Source: Elusimicrobia bacterium RIFCSPLOWO2_12_FULL_59_9 (GTDB lineage: Bacteria > Elusimicrobiota > Elusimicrobia > O2-12-FULL-59-9). Taken from it: DNA of 50,369 nt. Each line of letters begins with the position of its first letter. The first letter of the stretch is position 1. This document shows, piece after piece, positions 17,156 to 25,817 of the stretch. The position numbers and the translations under genes are program-made. Where the stretch lies: the NCBI GenBank assembly GCA_001800185.1, contig MGUX01000066.1, forward strand, positions 1-50,369. Reading direction: 5' to 3'. Below the pieces are notes generated by a model. The model was not told the DNA's origin and ran no database searches. It saw nothing but the letters and a program-made list of their open reading frames with translations.

Positions 17156-17171
17156 TGCAACGAAATTGCCA
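17156..17171 (-). promoter_or_regulatory. Sigma-54 promoter for kinase/regulator operon
   Basis: On the minus strand the 16 bases TGGCAATTTCGTTGCA are identical to the element before resB. The predicted start near 17145 lies 18 bases before the kinase ATG. It would place the sigma-54 activator under sigma-54 control, i.e. autoregulation. Confidence 0.78.
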
Positions 17172-17182
17172 TATAGGGGAAA

Positions 17183-17222
17183 GTGTTCGAGTGGTCCAGT
17201 GGTCGAGTGGTAGAGTGGTCCA
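17183..17222. repeat. Octamer tandem repeat upstream of kinase promoter
   Basis: Five consecutive units: GTGTTCGA, GTGGTCCA, GTGGTCGA, GTGGTAGA, GTGGTCCA. It is the counterpart of 5802-5833. It lies between the palindromic repeat and the sigma-54 element, 12-51 bases beyond the -24 box. Confidence 0.72.
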
Positions 17223-17229
17223 TTACGGC

Positions 17230-17273
17230 GGCATGGCTGCCGCTCCGTGATCGGATCATGGAGCGTTGCGGGA
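17230..17273. repeat. 44-base dispersed palindromic repeat, copy 2
   Basis: Counterpart of 5862-5905. The palindromic core is at 17241-17265 (arms CGCTCC and GGAGCG). It again lies directly after the stop of an NrfD gene. The order NrfD stop, palindrome, octamers, sigma-54 promoter, next operon is the same at both sites. Confidence 0.75.
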
Positions 17274-17283
17274 AAAGCAGCGC

Positions 17284-18561
17284 TCAAGCCGCGTCCCGGA
17301 AGTTTCCATGCCACACAGTCTTCGACTCAATATTCATGGCGGCAGACTCGCGCGGTGTAAGCTGCCCGGTCAGCACCGGGATGGTCATCTTCAGCAATAT
17401 AGTATAGAGCAGCATCCCGAAGCCCCATATCCCGGCGCAAATCAGCCATTCGTTGAGGGTCGGGAAGTACTCGACTATCTCGCCCAGGGGGCTGGGGATG
17501 AAGGCCGGGATAACCATGCCCATCCCCTTCTCGATCCAAATGCCCACGATGGCCAGCACACAAGCCAAGCTCAGGTATCTTAGACGGCGCGAGAACGGCA
17601 GCACCAGCAGGATGAGGGCCGCCGAATCGAGAACCATGGCTGTCCATATCCAAGGCACGAGGCCGTAGTGGCCGTGGAGGCCGAAGAATAAGTACTTGGC
17701 CGAGGCCACATGGGCTGAGTCGGTATAGAATTCCTTAAAAAGCTCGCAAAGCAAGAGGAAGACATTGATGATCATCGAGACCTGAACGATGTCCCGGAGC
17801 ATGAAGAGCGCCTTGTCAGTGACCTTGTAGGAGGACAGGCGGCGGATGACTTGCAAGGTCAGAATGAGGAAGCCCGGTCCGGCCGTGAAGGCCGAGGCCA
17901 AGAAACGCGGGGCCACGATGGCTGAGTTCCAGAAAGGCCGCCCCCCCAGGCCGACATAGAGAAATGCCGTCACGGTATGGATGCTGATAGCCCAGAACAT
18001 GGCGATGAAAACGAAGGGGATGTACCAGATTTTGGCCGGCTTGCGCTTGAGATACACCATATAGACCAAGTAGCCGGAGATTTGGACGTTCAGGGCCAGG
18101 TAGCCGTTGAGGACGATGACGTCCCAGCTCAGCATGGAGATGGGCCAATTAAACTTGCCGATCCCCGGAATCATATGCCAGAACCGGTCCGGGCGGCCCA
18201 GGTCCGCGGTGACGAAGAGCAGGCACATAACGATGACCGCCACGGCCAAGAGCTCGCCGAATATGACCACGTCGTGCAGCGTCTCGTCTTTGTAGACATA
18301 GACCGGCACCACCAGCATCACCGCGGCCGCCGCCATCCCCACAAGGAAGGTGAAGTTGGCGATATAGAGTCCCCAGGAGACCTGGTCGCTCATGCCGGTG
18401 ACGGTGAGGCCGGCGACGAGCTGCTTGCAGTAGGCGTTGAGCCCCAGAAGGGACACGGCTGTCAGTGCCGTCATCCATAGGTAGTAACGCCAATCCCCGT
18501 CGAGGGTCTTGCGGGCGCAGCGCCCGACGAATACCGCGTAGTCCTTGATGGCTTGGGTCAT
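17284..18561 (-). CDS. NrfD/DsrP-like membrane subunit, module C
   Basis: 425 residues with about ten membrane helices and the NrfD blocks VTADLGRPDRFWHM, MLSWDVIVLNGY and SIHTVTAFLYVGL. It is clearly more distant from the module A and B subunits than these are from each other, and resembles DsrP/HmcC-type quinone-interacting proteins of sulfate reducers. It begins 2 bases after the FeS gene and ends the long minus-strand operon. It probably exchanges electrons between menaquinone and the module C ferredoxin and cytochromes. Confidence 0.86.
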   Translation of the reverse strand: MTQAIKDYAVFVGRCARKTLDGDWRYYLWMTALTAVSLLGLNAYCKQLVAGLTVTGMSDQVSWGLYIANFTFLVGMAAAAVMLVVPVYVYKDETLHDVVIFGELLAVAVIVMCLLFVTADLGRPDRFWHMIPGIGKFNWPISMLSWDVIVLNGYLALNVQISGYLVYMVYLKRKPAKIWYIPFVFIAMFWAISIHTVTAFLYVGLGGRPFWNSAIVAPRFLASAFTAGPGFLILTLQVIRRLSSYKVTDKALFMLRDIVQVSMIINVFLLLCELFKEFYTDSAHVASAKYLFFGLHGHYGLVPWIWTAMVLDSAALILLVLPFSRRLRYLSLACVLAIVGIWIEKGMGMVIPAFIPSPLGEIVEYFPTLNEWLICAGIWGFGMLLYTILLKMTIPVLTGQLTPRESAAMNIESKTVWHGNFRDAA

Positions 18562-18563
18562 GG

Positions 18564-19493
18564 TTAGAGGTTGAAGTAGTAGTAGAACCGGGGTAAAGTG
18601 CCGACCTCCTCCTTAAGGACATACACCCTTTTAGTTTTGATGATGTTGGCGATCTCGCTGTCGGGATCGAGAAGGTTGCCGAACTTGCGCGAGCCTGTGG
18701 GACAGACTTCGACGCAGGCCGGGTACTTGCCCTTTCGGGTGCGGTGCAGGCAGAAGTGGCACTTCTCCACGACGCCCTTTGGACGCGGCCGGTTGGAGAG
18801 GTAACCCATCTCCGGATTAAGTTCGTCTTTGGGGATCTCGGGCTTCTCAAAGTTGAAGCGCCGCGCCCCGTAGGGGCAGGCGGCCATGCAATAGCGGCAG
18901 CCGATGCACCAGTTGTAGTCGATGACCACGATGCCGTCGGGCTCCTGCCAGGTGGCCTGCACGGGGCAGGCCTTCACGCAGGGCGCCTTGCGGCACTGGT
19001 GGCACTGCACCGGCATGTAATAGAAGCCGTCCTTGGGGACCTCGCCCTCGTAGTCGGTCTTGGCGCTCTCCACGTCGATGGAACCCTTGCGCATCTGCAG
19101 GACACGGATGTATTGGATCTGAGGATTGCGCGACTGGTTGTTCTCCTTGGCGCAGGCGTACACGCACTTGCGGCAGCCGATACAGCGGCCGATGTTGAGG
19201 GCGTAGCCGAACTCGACGCCGGGAATGGGAGGAGGGTCGGTGACATTGGGGCGCACGCCGTAGTCCTTCTCGACCTGCGCGGCGATCCGTTCGAGAATGG
19301 CCTTCTTGTCCTCAGGGGTGAGCTCCTTGTAGTGCAGGCGGAGGAATTCCTCCAAAGTCGGCAGATCGACGACGTCTTTGAGGGGGGACAAGGCGGCCGC
19401 CGTGGCCGTCACGGCGCTGGTGGTCAACGCGGCCAGGAAGGCCCGACGAGAGATCTCATTGGCCGGTTCGCCCGGCTTGCGTTCCTCAGACAT
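18564..19493 (-). CDS. Tat-exported four-cluster ferredoxin subunit, module C
   Basis: 309 residues with a clear twin-arginine signal (EISRRAFLAALTTSA). Four cysteine groups: CIGCRKCVYACA, CHQCRKAPCVKACP, CIGCRYCMAACP, and CHFCLH with CVEVCP. The type is DsrO/HmcB. Between the signal and the first cluster there is a helical linker (residues 45-85) not seen in the module A and B ferredoxins. The start codon shares one base with the stop of the tetrahaem gene. It would connect the two multihaem cytochromes to the NrfD subunit. Confidence 0.92.
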   Translation of the reverse strand: MSEERKPGEPANEISRRAFLAALTTSAVTATAAALSPLKDVVDLPTLEEFLRLHYKELTPEDKKAILERIAAQVEKDYGVRPNVTDPPPIPGVEFGYALNIGRCIGCRKCVYACAKENNQSRNPQIQYIRVLQMRKGSIDVESAKTDYEGEVPKDGFYYMPVQCHQCRKAPCVKACPVQATWQEPDGIVVIDYNWCIGCRYCMAACPYGARRFNFEKPEIPKDELNPEMGYLSNRPRPKGVVEKCHFCLHRTRKGKYPACVEVCPTGSRKFGNLLDPDSEIANIIKTKRVYVLKEEVGTLPRFYYYFNL

Positions 19494-20134
19494 CAGTCGA
19501 GTCCTCCGTGGTTTTCGGCGCCGGCTGTCTTGCCGCCCTTAGCGCGTGTGCGCGGGTTGATATGGGGCGGCGGAGCGGCCTTCAGGGGCTTGAAGATGGG
19601 CCAGTGCGGGTTGTGGCAGGCGATGCAGACCTGAGTCTTGAGGGGGCCCTTAGCAGTGTCCCAAAAGCCGCTGCGCCGTCCATGGATGCCCAGGCCCCAG
19701 TCACGGTAGATCGTGCCGTGGCACTTCGCGCAGAGCAGTTGGATATTGTCGAGCTTGATGGGGCTGCCGTCGAAATTGGAGAAGTCCGCCGGCTGCATGC
19801 GGTGGTGGCAGTTGAAACAGTGCTGGTTGCGGCCGTGCTTAAGCTCAATGTGTTCATGGAAAATCCCCTTCTCATGGGGATTTCCCTGGAGCGGTTCGGC
19901 GCCCTCGTGGCAGGCCTGGCATGGAGCGCCATCGAAGGTCATCTCCGTGCGGACTTTGCGCACGGTGGAGGGGTCGGCGTATTCCGGGGATAGCTTGGGA
20001 ATGTCGTCGCGGCCCGGTCCTTTGCCGATGAGGTCCTTCGTGAAGACCACGGCCAGAGCGAGCAGGCAGGCGACGGCCGCGCCGGCGGCCGCCAAAGGAA
20101 TTCTCTTCGAGCCTTCGTCACGGTCCAAGGTCAT
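19493..20134 (-). CDS. Membrane-anchored tetrahaem cytochrome c, module C
   Basis: 213 residues. An N-terminal anchor (IPLAAAGAAVACLLALAVVF) is followed by four haem motifs: CQACH, CFNCH, CAKCH, CIACH. The spacing of GIFHEHIELKHGRNQHCFNCHH provides several possible histidine ligands. A proline-rich tail follows. I do not recognise a named family. It overlaps the upstream pentahaem gene by 4 bases (ATGA) and the ferredoxin gene by one base, which ties it to the module C complex. Confidence 0.87.
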   Translation of the reverse strand: MTLDRDEGSKRIPLAAAGAAVACLLALAVVFTKDLIGKGPGRDDIPKLSPEYADPSTVRKVRTEMTFDGAPCQACHEGAEPLQGNPHEKGIFHEHIELKHGRNQHCFNCHHRMQPADFSNFDGSPIKLDNIQLLCAKCHGTIYRDWGLGIHGRRSGFWDTAKGPLKTQVCIACHNPHWPIFKPLKAAPPPHINPRTRAKGGKTAGAENHGGLD

Positions 20135-20910
20135 TTTCGCCCGGAGGCATCTTCCTTGTGCGCCTCAACGTAAAGGGTCTTGAGTTCCACCAAGAGGTCC
20201 TGGGAGCGGGGCAGGAGCTTCTTAAAGTCGAACTCATGCCAGAACCGGATGACGTCTTCGTAGGCCTTGTCGACCTTGGCCATTGCCCCGGGTTTCTTGA
20301 TGGACTTGTAGTAGAACTTGAGGCCCTTGCGGTATCCGTTGGCATGGTTGAGCCGCTCGAGAATCTCTTCGGCCTGGGCGATGACCTCGGGGTGGTTCTT
20401 GGTCCTGGGGTTGTGGCAGTTCTTGCAGGCCCGCTGGAGAATGGTCTTGGAATAGACGCGCGTGTTGAGCGAGCCGTGGCAGGTGATGCAATTGGGCCCT
20501 CGCCCCGCGGCATTCAACTGGTCGTAGTGTCGGCTCATGGCGAAGCGCGCGAGAATGGGCGCGTGGCAGTTGCCGCAGGTCTTTGGGATGTTCTTAAAAT
20601 AGAACGGGCTGTTAGGATTGGATTGAGGGAGGATGCCCTTATGAGCTTCCTCCTTGGATGCCTTAGTTGGTTCGCCGTTATGACAGGCCGTGCAGGAGAG
20701 CCCCGCTAAATCATGGGCGGAGCCGCTCCATTCCCGGTAGTAGTTGTATATCTTTTTATTCTGGACGCGGAATTTCTCATCCTGGTGGCACTCGCGGCAA
20801 GACTCGCGAGGCTCGGCGGCCACGACTTGTTGTCCCCAGGGAATCGACAGCAGGACCAAGAACAGGGCGGCTTGGACCATGAGCCTCGTGTTCTTCATTA
20901 AAATCGCCAT
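20131..20910 (-). CDS. Periplasmic pentahaem cytochrome c, module C
   Basis: 259 residues with a signal peptide. Five haem motifs (CRECH, CTACH, CGNCH, CITCH, CKNCH) occupy the first 170 residues. The remaining 90 residues are a haem-free helical domain (AQAEEILERL, KVDKAYEDVIRFWHE). The pattern of cytochrome plus helical tail recalls NrfA/HAO-related electron carriers, but I see no active-site motif. An ATG 12 bases downstream (MKNTRL) is an alternative start. First gene of module C, 7 bases after the monohaem lipoprotein gene. Confidence 0.86.
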   Translation of the reverse strand: MAILMKNTRLMVQAALFLVLLSIPWGQQVVAAEPRESCRECHQDEKFRVQNKKIYNYYREWSGSAHDLAGLSCTACHNGEPTKASKEEAHKGILPQSNPNSPFYFKNIPKTCGNCHAPILARFAMSRHYDQLNAAGRGPNCITCHGSLNTRVYSKTILQRACKNCHNPRTKNHPEVIAQAEEILERLNHANGYRKGLKFYYKSIKKPGAMAKVDKAYEDVIRFWHEFDFKKLLPRSQDLLVELKTLYVEAHKEDASGRK

Positions 20911-20917
20911 GCGGTTT

Positions 20918-21394
20918 TTAATCGGGGTTTGGAGGTCTTGATTGGTTTGCGAACAAATCTTTGAGTTTTTCCTGCTGAGCCTGGAATTCGCCCTGCTTTA
21001 AGATTTTCCTGACCTTGGAATCGTAGGTGAGAAAGTCCATGATCCTTTCCTCATCCGCCTTGCTCAATTCGATTCCGCGGCCTTTCATCTTGAGATGCAT
21101 CCTGCGCACATAGCGCTTCCAGACGTCCGCCTCCATGTACGGAGAGTTCAGGGGACGCGCCGTCGTATGGCAGGAGCCGCAGACGCCCAGGAAGAACCGG
21201 TAATTCGCCTTCTGATTCTCGGGGTAGCCGGACACGTCCACGGTGGGGGAGCCCAGGTCGTAGTAAAACGGCGGGACGGCCTTTGCGGAGGCAGCCGGGT
21301 TCTTCGGCGAGGGGGATTCTTCTTTTCCGCCGCAGGCCGCCAAGGAGAGCCCCGCAAGAAGGAGGACGATGAGGCCCGACGTTCGTATCCTCAT
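20918..21394 (-). CDS. Monohaem lipoprotein cytochrome, CHTLARPINAP family (copy 2)
   Basis: 158 residues with a lipoprotein signal ending LSLAACGG. One haem motif, CGSCHTTARPLNSP. It shares FYYDLG, DVSGYP and FLTYDSKVRK blocks with the copies at 12252 and 33749. The start ATG at 21394 overlaps the module B NrfD stop by 4 bases; the longer open frame reaching 21637 is an accidental extension into NrfD. Lipid anchoring puts it at the inner or outer membrane facing the periplasm, so it may carry electrons away from module B. Confidence 0.87.
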   Translation of the reverse strand: MRIRTSGLIVLLLAGLSLAACGGKEESPSPKNPAASAKAVPPFYYDLGSPTVDVSGYPENQKANYRFFLGVCGSCHTTARPLNSPYMEADVWKRYVRRMHLKMKGRGIELSKADEERIMDFLTYDSKVRKILKQGEFQAQQEKLKDLFANQSRPPNPD

Positions 21395-22959
21395 GATGGG
21401 AAATAGGTGCGGATTCTCGCCACGACTTCCCCCTCGGCCTGCTCCTTTCCCTCCCGCACCTCCCAAATGGAGACGATGGGGAACACTCGGGTAAACATCG
21501 CATAGAGCATGACAAACGTCGAGATGCATCCCGCGAAGAGCGATATCTCCACCCAACTGGGCGTGTAGCCGCCGGTCGTATAGGGCAGCCGGGGTCGGAT
21601 CAAAGTGGGCACCACGATCAGAAATCTCTCCAGCCACATGCCCACGATCACAGTCGATGAAGCGATCACCGTCCCTCGGACCGTCTTCCCCAAGGGGGAG
21701 ACCAGGACGCCGAAGGGAACTACGAAGCAGGTGACGGCCATCAGCCAGAATGCGGGAGCGTAGGGCCCGCTGATCTTCAAGTTAAAGATCACCATGTGCT
21801 CGGGCTCGCCGCCGTACCAGGTCGTCAGGTATTCGGAGAACGTGAAGTAGAACCAGAGGCAGCACATCACCAGCAAGAGCTTGCCTAGATTCTCGAAGTG
21901 TATCGCCCGGAGATGGTTCTCCAGGCCATAGCCCTTGCGGAGCACCGCCATGGCGATGATGAGCGCCGCGATCCCCGAGAAGATGGCGCCGACCACGAAG
22001 TAGGGGCCAAAGATGGTCGAGTGCCACATCGGCTGGACCGTCATGCTGAAGACGTAGGAAACCACCGTGTGGACGCTGACGGCGACGGGAATCACCAGGA
22101 TGGCCATGATGGCGATGCATTTCTCCAACACTTCCCGTTCCTCGTGGCTGCCGCTCCAGTTCAAAGAAAGCAACTCGTAAAGGGGCTTGCGCCAGCCTTG
22201 AGCGCGGTCTCTGAGGATGGCGATGTCCGGGATAAGGGGAAGGTAGAGATAGAGGGTGCTGCCGATAAGATAGGTGGTGATGCTGCAGACGTCCCACATC
22301 AGCGGCGATTGAAAACGGCCTGCAAGAAAGACGTTAAGAGCGCGATCGGGACGGCCCAGATCAAGGATGATGTTGCCCGCCCCGAAGACGAGTACTAGGA
22401 CCGTGATCACCTCCGCCGAACGCGTGATGGAGCGCCGCCACTCCGCCTGGACGATCCTGAGTATGGCTGAGATCAGCGTTCCCGCGTGCGAGATGCCGAT
22501 GAAAAAGACGAAATTGGTGATGTAGAATCCCCAAAAGACCGGATTATTGAGACCCGTCACCGCGAGCCCGTAATACATCTGGTAGCACCAGGCGAAGATC
22601 GCCCAAAGGCTCACGCAGGTCAGGACCGCCATGGTCGCGAGGAATCCCCCCGTGGGCGCTTCGAAGATGGGGGCCACCAGGACTTCCTCCTCAGGGAATA
22701 TCTCCAGGGGGGCGGGGCTTTTTCCGCTTTTTGTTTTCCGCAACGCGATCTTGAAGAAAAGACGGGAGATGATCCAGGAAAGGATGATGAAGATGGGGCC
22801 GATGATGCTGCCCATGACCACGGCCGGCAGCCAGGCGTCGCCGAGCCGGTACGACGCGGCGGCGCGCCAGACGAACCAGCCGTTGGCCGCGACCGCGAAC
22901 GCGCAGAAGCCGGCGAAGCCCGCAAGCTGAACGTAAAAGGTCCAGTTCCTTGGTCTCAT
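21391..22959 (-). CDS. NrfD/ActC-like membrane subunit with N-terminal extension, module B
   Basis: 522 residues. The NrfD core (GISHAGTLISAILRI, LDLGRPDRALN, SPLMWDV, FVVGAIFSG) starts near residue 100. Before it lies an extra region with two predicted membrane helices (residues 8-30 and 45-65) joined by a charged loop, absent from the 451-residue module A paralogue. The extension could be a fused small membrane subunit, comparable in position to ActD, but I cannot prove homology. It overlaps the ferredoxin gene and the lipoprotein gene by 4 bases each. Confidence 0.87.
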   Translation of the reverse strand: MRPRNWTFYVQLAGFAGFCAFAVAANGWFVWRAAASYRLGDAWLPAVVMGSIIGPIFIILSWIISRLFFKIALRKTKSGKSPAPLEIFPEEEVLVAPIFEAPTGGFLATMAVLTCVSLWAIFAWCYQMYYGLAVTGLNNPVFWGFYITNFVFFIGISHAGTLISAILRIVQAEWRRSITRSAEVITVLVLVFGAGNIILDLGRPDRALNVFLAGRFQSPLMWDVCSITTYLIGSTLYLYLPLIPDIAILRDRAQGWRKPLYELLSLNWSGSHEEREVLEKCIAIMAILVIPVAVSVHTVVSYVFSMTVQPMWHSTIFGPYFVVGAIFSGIAALIIAMAVLRKGYGLENHLRAIHFENLGKLLLVMCCLWFYFTFSEYLTTWYGGEPEHMVIFNLKISGPYAPAFWLMAVTCFVVPFGVLVSPLGKTVRGTVIASSTVIVGMWLERFLIVVPTLIRPRLPYTTGGYTPSWVEISLFAGCISTFVMLYAMFTRVFPIVSIWEVREGKEQAEGEVVARIRTYFPS

Positions 22960-23783
22960 GCTCCTTCCTTCAAATAGGTCACTTTGGGTTCGGCGCCCAG
23001 TTCTTCCAAAAGATGGAAGGCGCGGGGGTCCTTGGAGAGGTTGGCCGCGTCGCTGTCGTTGTTATTGAGATCCCCGAAGACGATGGCTTTCGCGGGACAA
23101 ATCTCCGCGCAGGCGGGCTGGTAATCATTTTCCCGCAGTGGCCGTCCCTCCGCCACAGCTTCCTCCTTGGCCCGTTGCAGGCGATGGTGGCAGAAGAGGC
23201 ACTTCTCAACCACGCCTTTGGGACGAATCGAGACGTCGGGATTAAAGGAGGCCTGCATCTCCTTCGGCCAGACCGGCGCTTTCCAGTTGAAGTCCTTGCA
23301 GGTGTAGGGACAGGCGTTGAGGCAGTAGCGGCAGCCGATGCAGCGCGAATAGACCTGGCCCACGATCCCTTCCTCGTTGCGAAACGTGGCGTAGACCGGG
23401 CACACCTTGGTGCAGGGGGGGGTGTCGCATTGCTGGCAGGGCATGGGCAGAAGCCTCTGCTTCGGCGCGGGAAACTCCCCCTCCTGAGAGGGAAGAATCT
23501 TGAGCCAACGGATGATCCTGCCCATCGCGGCTTCTTGAGGGTTTCCCAATGCCAGGTTGTTTTCCGTGGAGCATGCCACCACGCAGGAGCCGCACCCGGT
23601 GCACTTGTCCAGATCGATCACCATCCCCCAACGGTGCTCCCCCGGCTTGAGAGGCCTCTTGCCATGCCCCGCATCCCCAGGCGCGGTCCCCCACGCTTTG
23701 CCGATTCCACTCAGTAAGAACACGCCGAGAGTTCCAAGGAGACCCCGAAGGAATCCGTTGCGAGAGGTCGTCAAGCTTTCCAT
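22956..23783 (-). CDS. Four-cluster [4Fe-4S] ferredoxin subunit, module B
   Basis: 275 residues, closely similar to the module A ferredoxin. Cysteine groups: CTGCGSCVVAC, CQQCDTPPCTKVCP, CIGCRYCLNACP, and CLFCHH with CAEICP. The N-terminus (SRNGFLRGLLGTLG) has only a weak Tat-like motif, so it may be exported in complex with the Mo-like partner, whose SRRNFFK motif is intact. It overlaps the Mo-like gene by 13 bases. Confidence 0.92.
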   Translation of the reverse strand: MESLTTSRNGFLRGLLGTLGVFLLSGIGKAWGTAPGDAGHGKRPLKPGEHRWGMVIDLDKCTGCGSCVVACSTENNLALGNPQEAAMGRIIRWLKILPSQEGEFPAPKQRLLPMPCQQCDTPPCTKVCPVYATFRNEEGIVGQVYSRCIGCRYCLNACPYTCKDFNWKAPVWPKEMQASFNPDVSIRPKGVVEKCLFCHHRLQRAKEEAVAEGRPLRENDYQPACAEICPAKAIVFGDLNNNDSDAANLSKDPRAFHLLEELGAEPKVTYLKEGA

Positions 23784-25813
23784 AGCTTCACCTCGGTCCC
23801 TTCCTCGCCTATCTCCAACGGGTTGGAGCCCAAGCCCTTGGCCCAGCGTCCGTAGCCGGCATGTCCCAATCCAACGGGGAGGCTGACCACTCCGGGCATG
23901 GCCGCCCGGGACAGACGCGCCCTGGCCTTGATCTTCCCTCTCCGGGATTCGACCCAGATCGCTTCTCCGTCCGATAGCCCCGGAAGCGAAGCGGTTTCAG
24001 GGTGCATCTCCGCCCAGGTCTCCCACGCCTCCTGCGTCTGAGGTCCCGCGACGCTTTGCAGATAGGGGAGATGCGCGCCCTCTCCGAAGGAAAAGGCGAG
24101 GGGCGCGTAAAGGTGCAGATGGAGAGGAAACCCCCCGTCCTCCCGCGCCTTTTTAACGTCCTGCAGTTTCAAAATGTCCGTCAATGCGTCGAACTCAAAC
24201 TTTCCCGAGCGGGTCGCATGGGGCTTGCCGGAGGCAGCAGCGCTCATCTCCCGCCAGATCTTTCCCCCGCTGCTTTCATGGAACATCTTTTCTGCCCGCA
24301 GTTTCTTCATATGGCCCATGACGTAGGAGTCAAAATCCGCTGGAACTCTCGTCCCAGCCAAAGCTCGCGTCAACGCCAGGAATATATCCCCGGGGTCCTT
24401 GGTCGCGTAGAGCGGCGCCACCGCTTCGGGGGCGGCGCCCAAGACCGCGCTCCCGTTCGCGGACACATGGAAAGAACAGTGGCCTCTTTCCAGGGGCGTG
24501 TGGCAGGGCAACACGAGATCGGAAGATAGCGCCGTCTCGTTTAGAAAAGAAGAGACCGTCGCCACAAAGGGCGTTTTCGCCACGATCTCTTTCCATCCCG
24601 ACGGCGACAGAAAGAGAGGATCGACACGATCGACCAGAAGCAGTTCCGGCGGCCGCGCCTGGAGACTTTGGTCGGCCAAGCCGTCCGCCCAAAAGCCTTC
24701 CCGTCCCTCCATCCCTGAGAATACGCCCCCCGTGCCGATGTTCCCCAAGAGGGCGTTGAGCGCGTGGACTGCCATCTGGGTCAGCAACGGCCCGCGGTTG
24801 GTGATGGCTGCCGCGGGTTTGAGGCTGGAGAGCTTGACCGCCAGCAAACGGATCTCCTTTTCGGGGACTTCCGTTGTCTTTGAAACATCATCAAGAGAAA
24901 GGGCGTCCAGGCTCTTTTTGAAGGCCTCGAAACCCCGGGACTGCGCGTGGATGAAGGCCTTGTCGTAGGTCTCATTGGCGATCAACTGCTTGGCCAGGAT
25001 CAACGCCAGAAGACCTTCCGTCCCGGGCCGGACGGGTACCCATTGGTCCGCCTTGCCCGCGGTCACGGAGAACCTCGGCTCGATCTGGACGATTTCGGCG
25101 CGGTCTCGAGACGGCCCTCGCCGAAGCTGCGCGAAAGCCATCTGCGCCTCGACCGGAGACGGGTAGGACTGGAGCCAGTCGAATCCAAAGGAGACCAGGA
25201 GCTTTGCGCGGCTCATGTGGAAAGCCACTCGGCGGCTTCCATGCATTCTCTCGTAAGCGTCGCTGGGAAACTCAGACTTGGGAAAGCCTAGGGCGAAAAA
25301 ATTATCCTTGCCTATGGAATCGGCCAAGCCCCGGAGCGCCTCGCCTTGTATGTCCCACGCCCGCGCCCGCGTTAGCGCGGCCAGCGGCTTAATCTTGCTC
25401 CCTGACTTCGCGCGGGTGATCTTCTCCGAGAGGGCGCGCAGGGCCTCATCCCAGGAGATCTCTTTCCACTCCCCGGATCCACGGGGGCCGCGTCTGAGCA
25501 GGGGAGTCCTCAGTCGATCTGGATGGTAGAGCTCTTGCAGGGAGGCCGCGCCCTTGGGACAGAGCCCGCCCTGATTGATCGGATGATCCGGGATCCCCGA
25601 GATTCCGACGGCATGGCCGTCGACCTTGCGCACGCGGATGCCGCAGCCCGCCGGACACAACCCGCAGATGGTGTAGGCGAAGCCCTCTTCCCCCATGGGC
25701 GGCGGCGCGTCTTCCTTGGGCGTGAGCACCGCCTTCTTGGCCCAGACCGGCAAGGCGGAGGTCAAGCCAGAGAAAATGCCGAACTTGAAGAAATTTCTTC
25801 GGGATATTTCCAT
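23771..25813 (-). CDS. Molybdopterin-oxidoreductase-like subunit (ActB1/QrcB type), module B
   Basis: 680 residues with an intact Tat motif (SRRNFFKFG). The N-terminal [4Fe-4S] motif CGLCPAGC with GGLCPKG is present. The segment where a Mo ligand would lie reads AYERMHGSRRVAFH, again with no Cys, SeCys or evident Ser ligand, as in module A. The fold continues to a recognisable C-terminal nucleotide-binding domain (HLPYLQSVAG, EMHPETASLPGLSD). I infer the same ACIII/Qrc-type role. Gap of 4 bases after the pentahaem gene. Confidence 0.85.
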   Translation of the reverse strand: MEISRRNFFKFGIFSGLTSALPVWAKKAVLTPKEDAPPPMGEEGFAYTICGLCPAGCGIRVRKVDGHAVGISGIPDHPINQGGLCPKGAASLQELYHPDRLRTPLLRRGPRGSGEWKEISWDEALRALSEKITRAKSGSKIKPLAALTRARAWDIQGEALRGLADSIGKDNFFALGFPKSEFPSDAYERMHGSRRVAFHMSRAKLLVSFGFDWLQSYPSPVEAQMAFAQLRRGPSRDRAEIVQIEPRFSVTAGKADQWVPVRPGTEGLLALILAKQLIANETYDKAFIHAQSRGFEAFKKSLDALSLDDVSKTTEVPEKEIRLLAVKLSSLKPAAAITNRGPLLTQMAVHALNALLGNIGTGGVFSGMEGREGFWADGLADQSLQARPPELLLVDRVDPLFLSPSGWKEIVAKTPFVATVSSFLNETALSSDLVLPCHTPLERGHCSFHVSANGSAVLGAAPEAVAPLYATKDPGDIFLALTRALAGTRVPADFDSYVMGHMKKLRAEKMFHESSGGKIWREMSAAASGKPHATRSGKFEFDALTDILKLQDVKKAREDGGFPLHLHLYAPLAFSFGEGAHLPYLQSVAGPQTQEAWETWAEMHPETASLPGLSDGEAIWVESRRGKIKARARLSRAAMPGVVSLPVGLGHAGYGRWAKGLGSNPLEIGEEGTEVKLWKA

Positions 25814-25817
25814 TTCG

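Noticed and set aside
5802..17222. CRISPR array from repeated GTGGTC units
   Set aside because: The units are 8 bases long, directly adjacent, without spacers, and no cas genes are present.
17128..17259. N-terminal extension of the histidine kinase
   Set aside because: It is translated octamer repeat sequence and lies largely upstream of the predicted transcription start.
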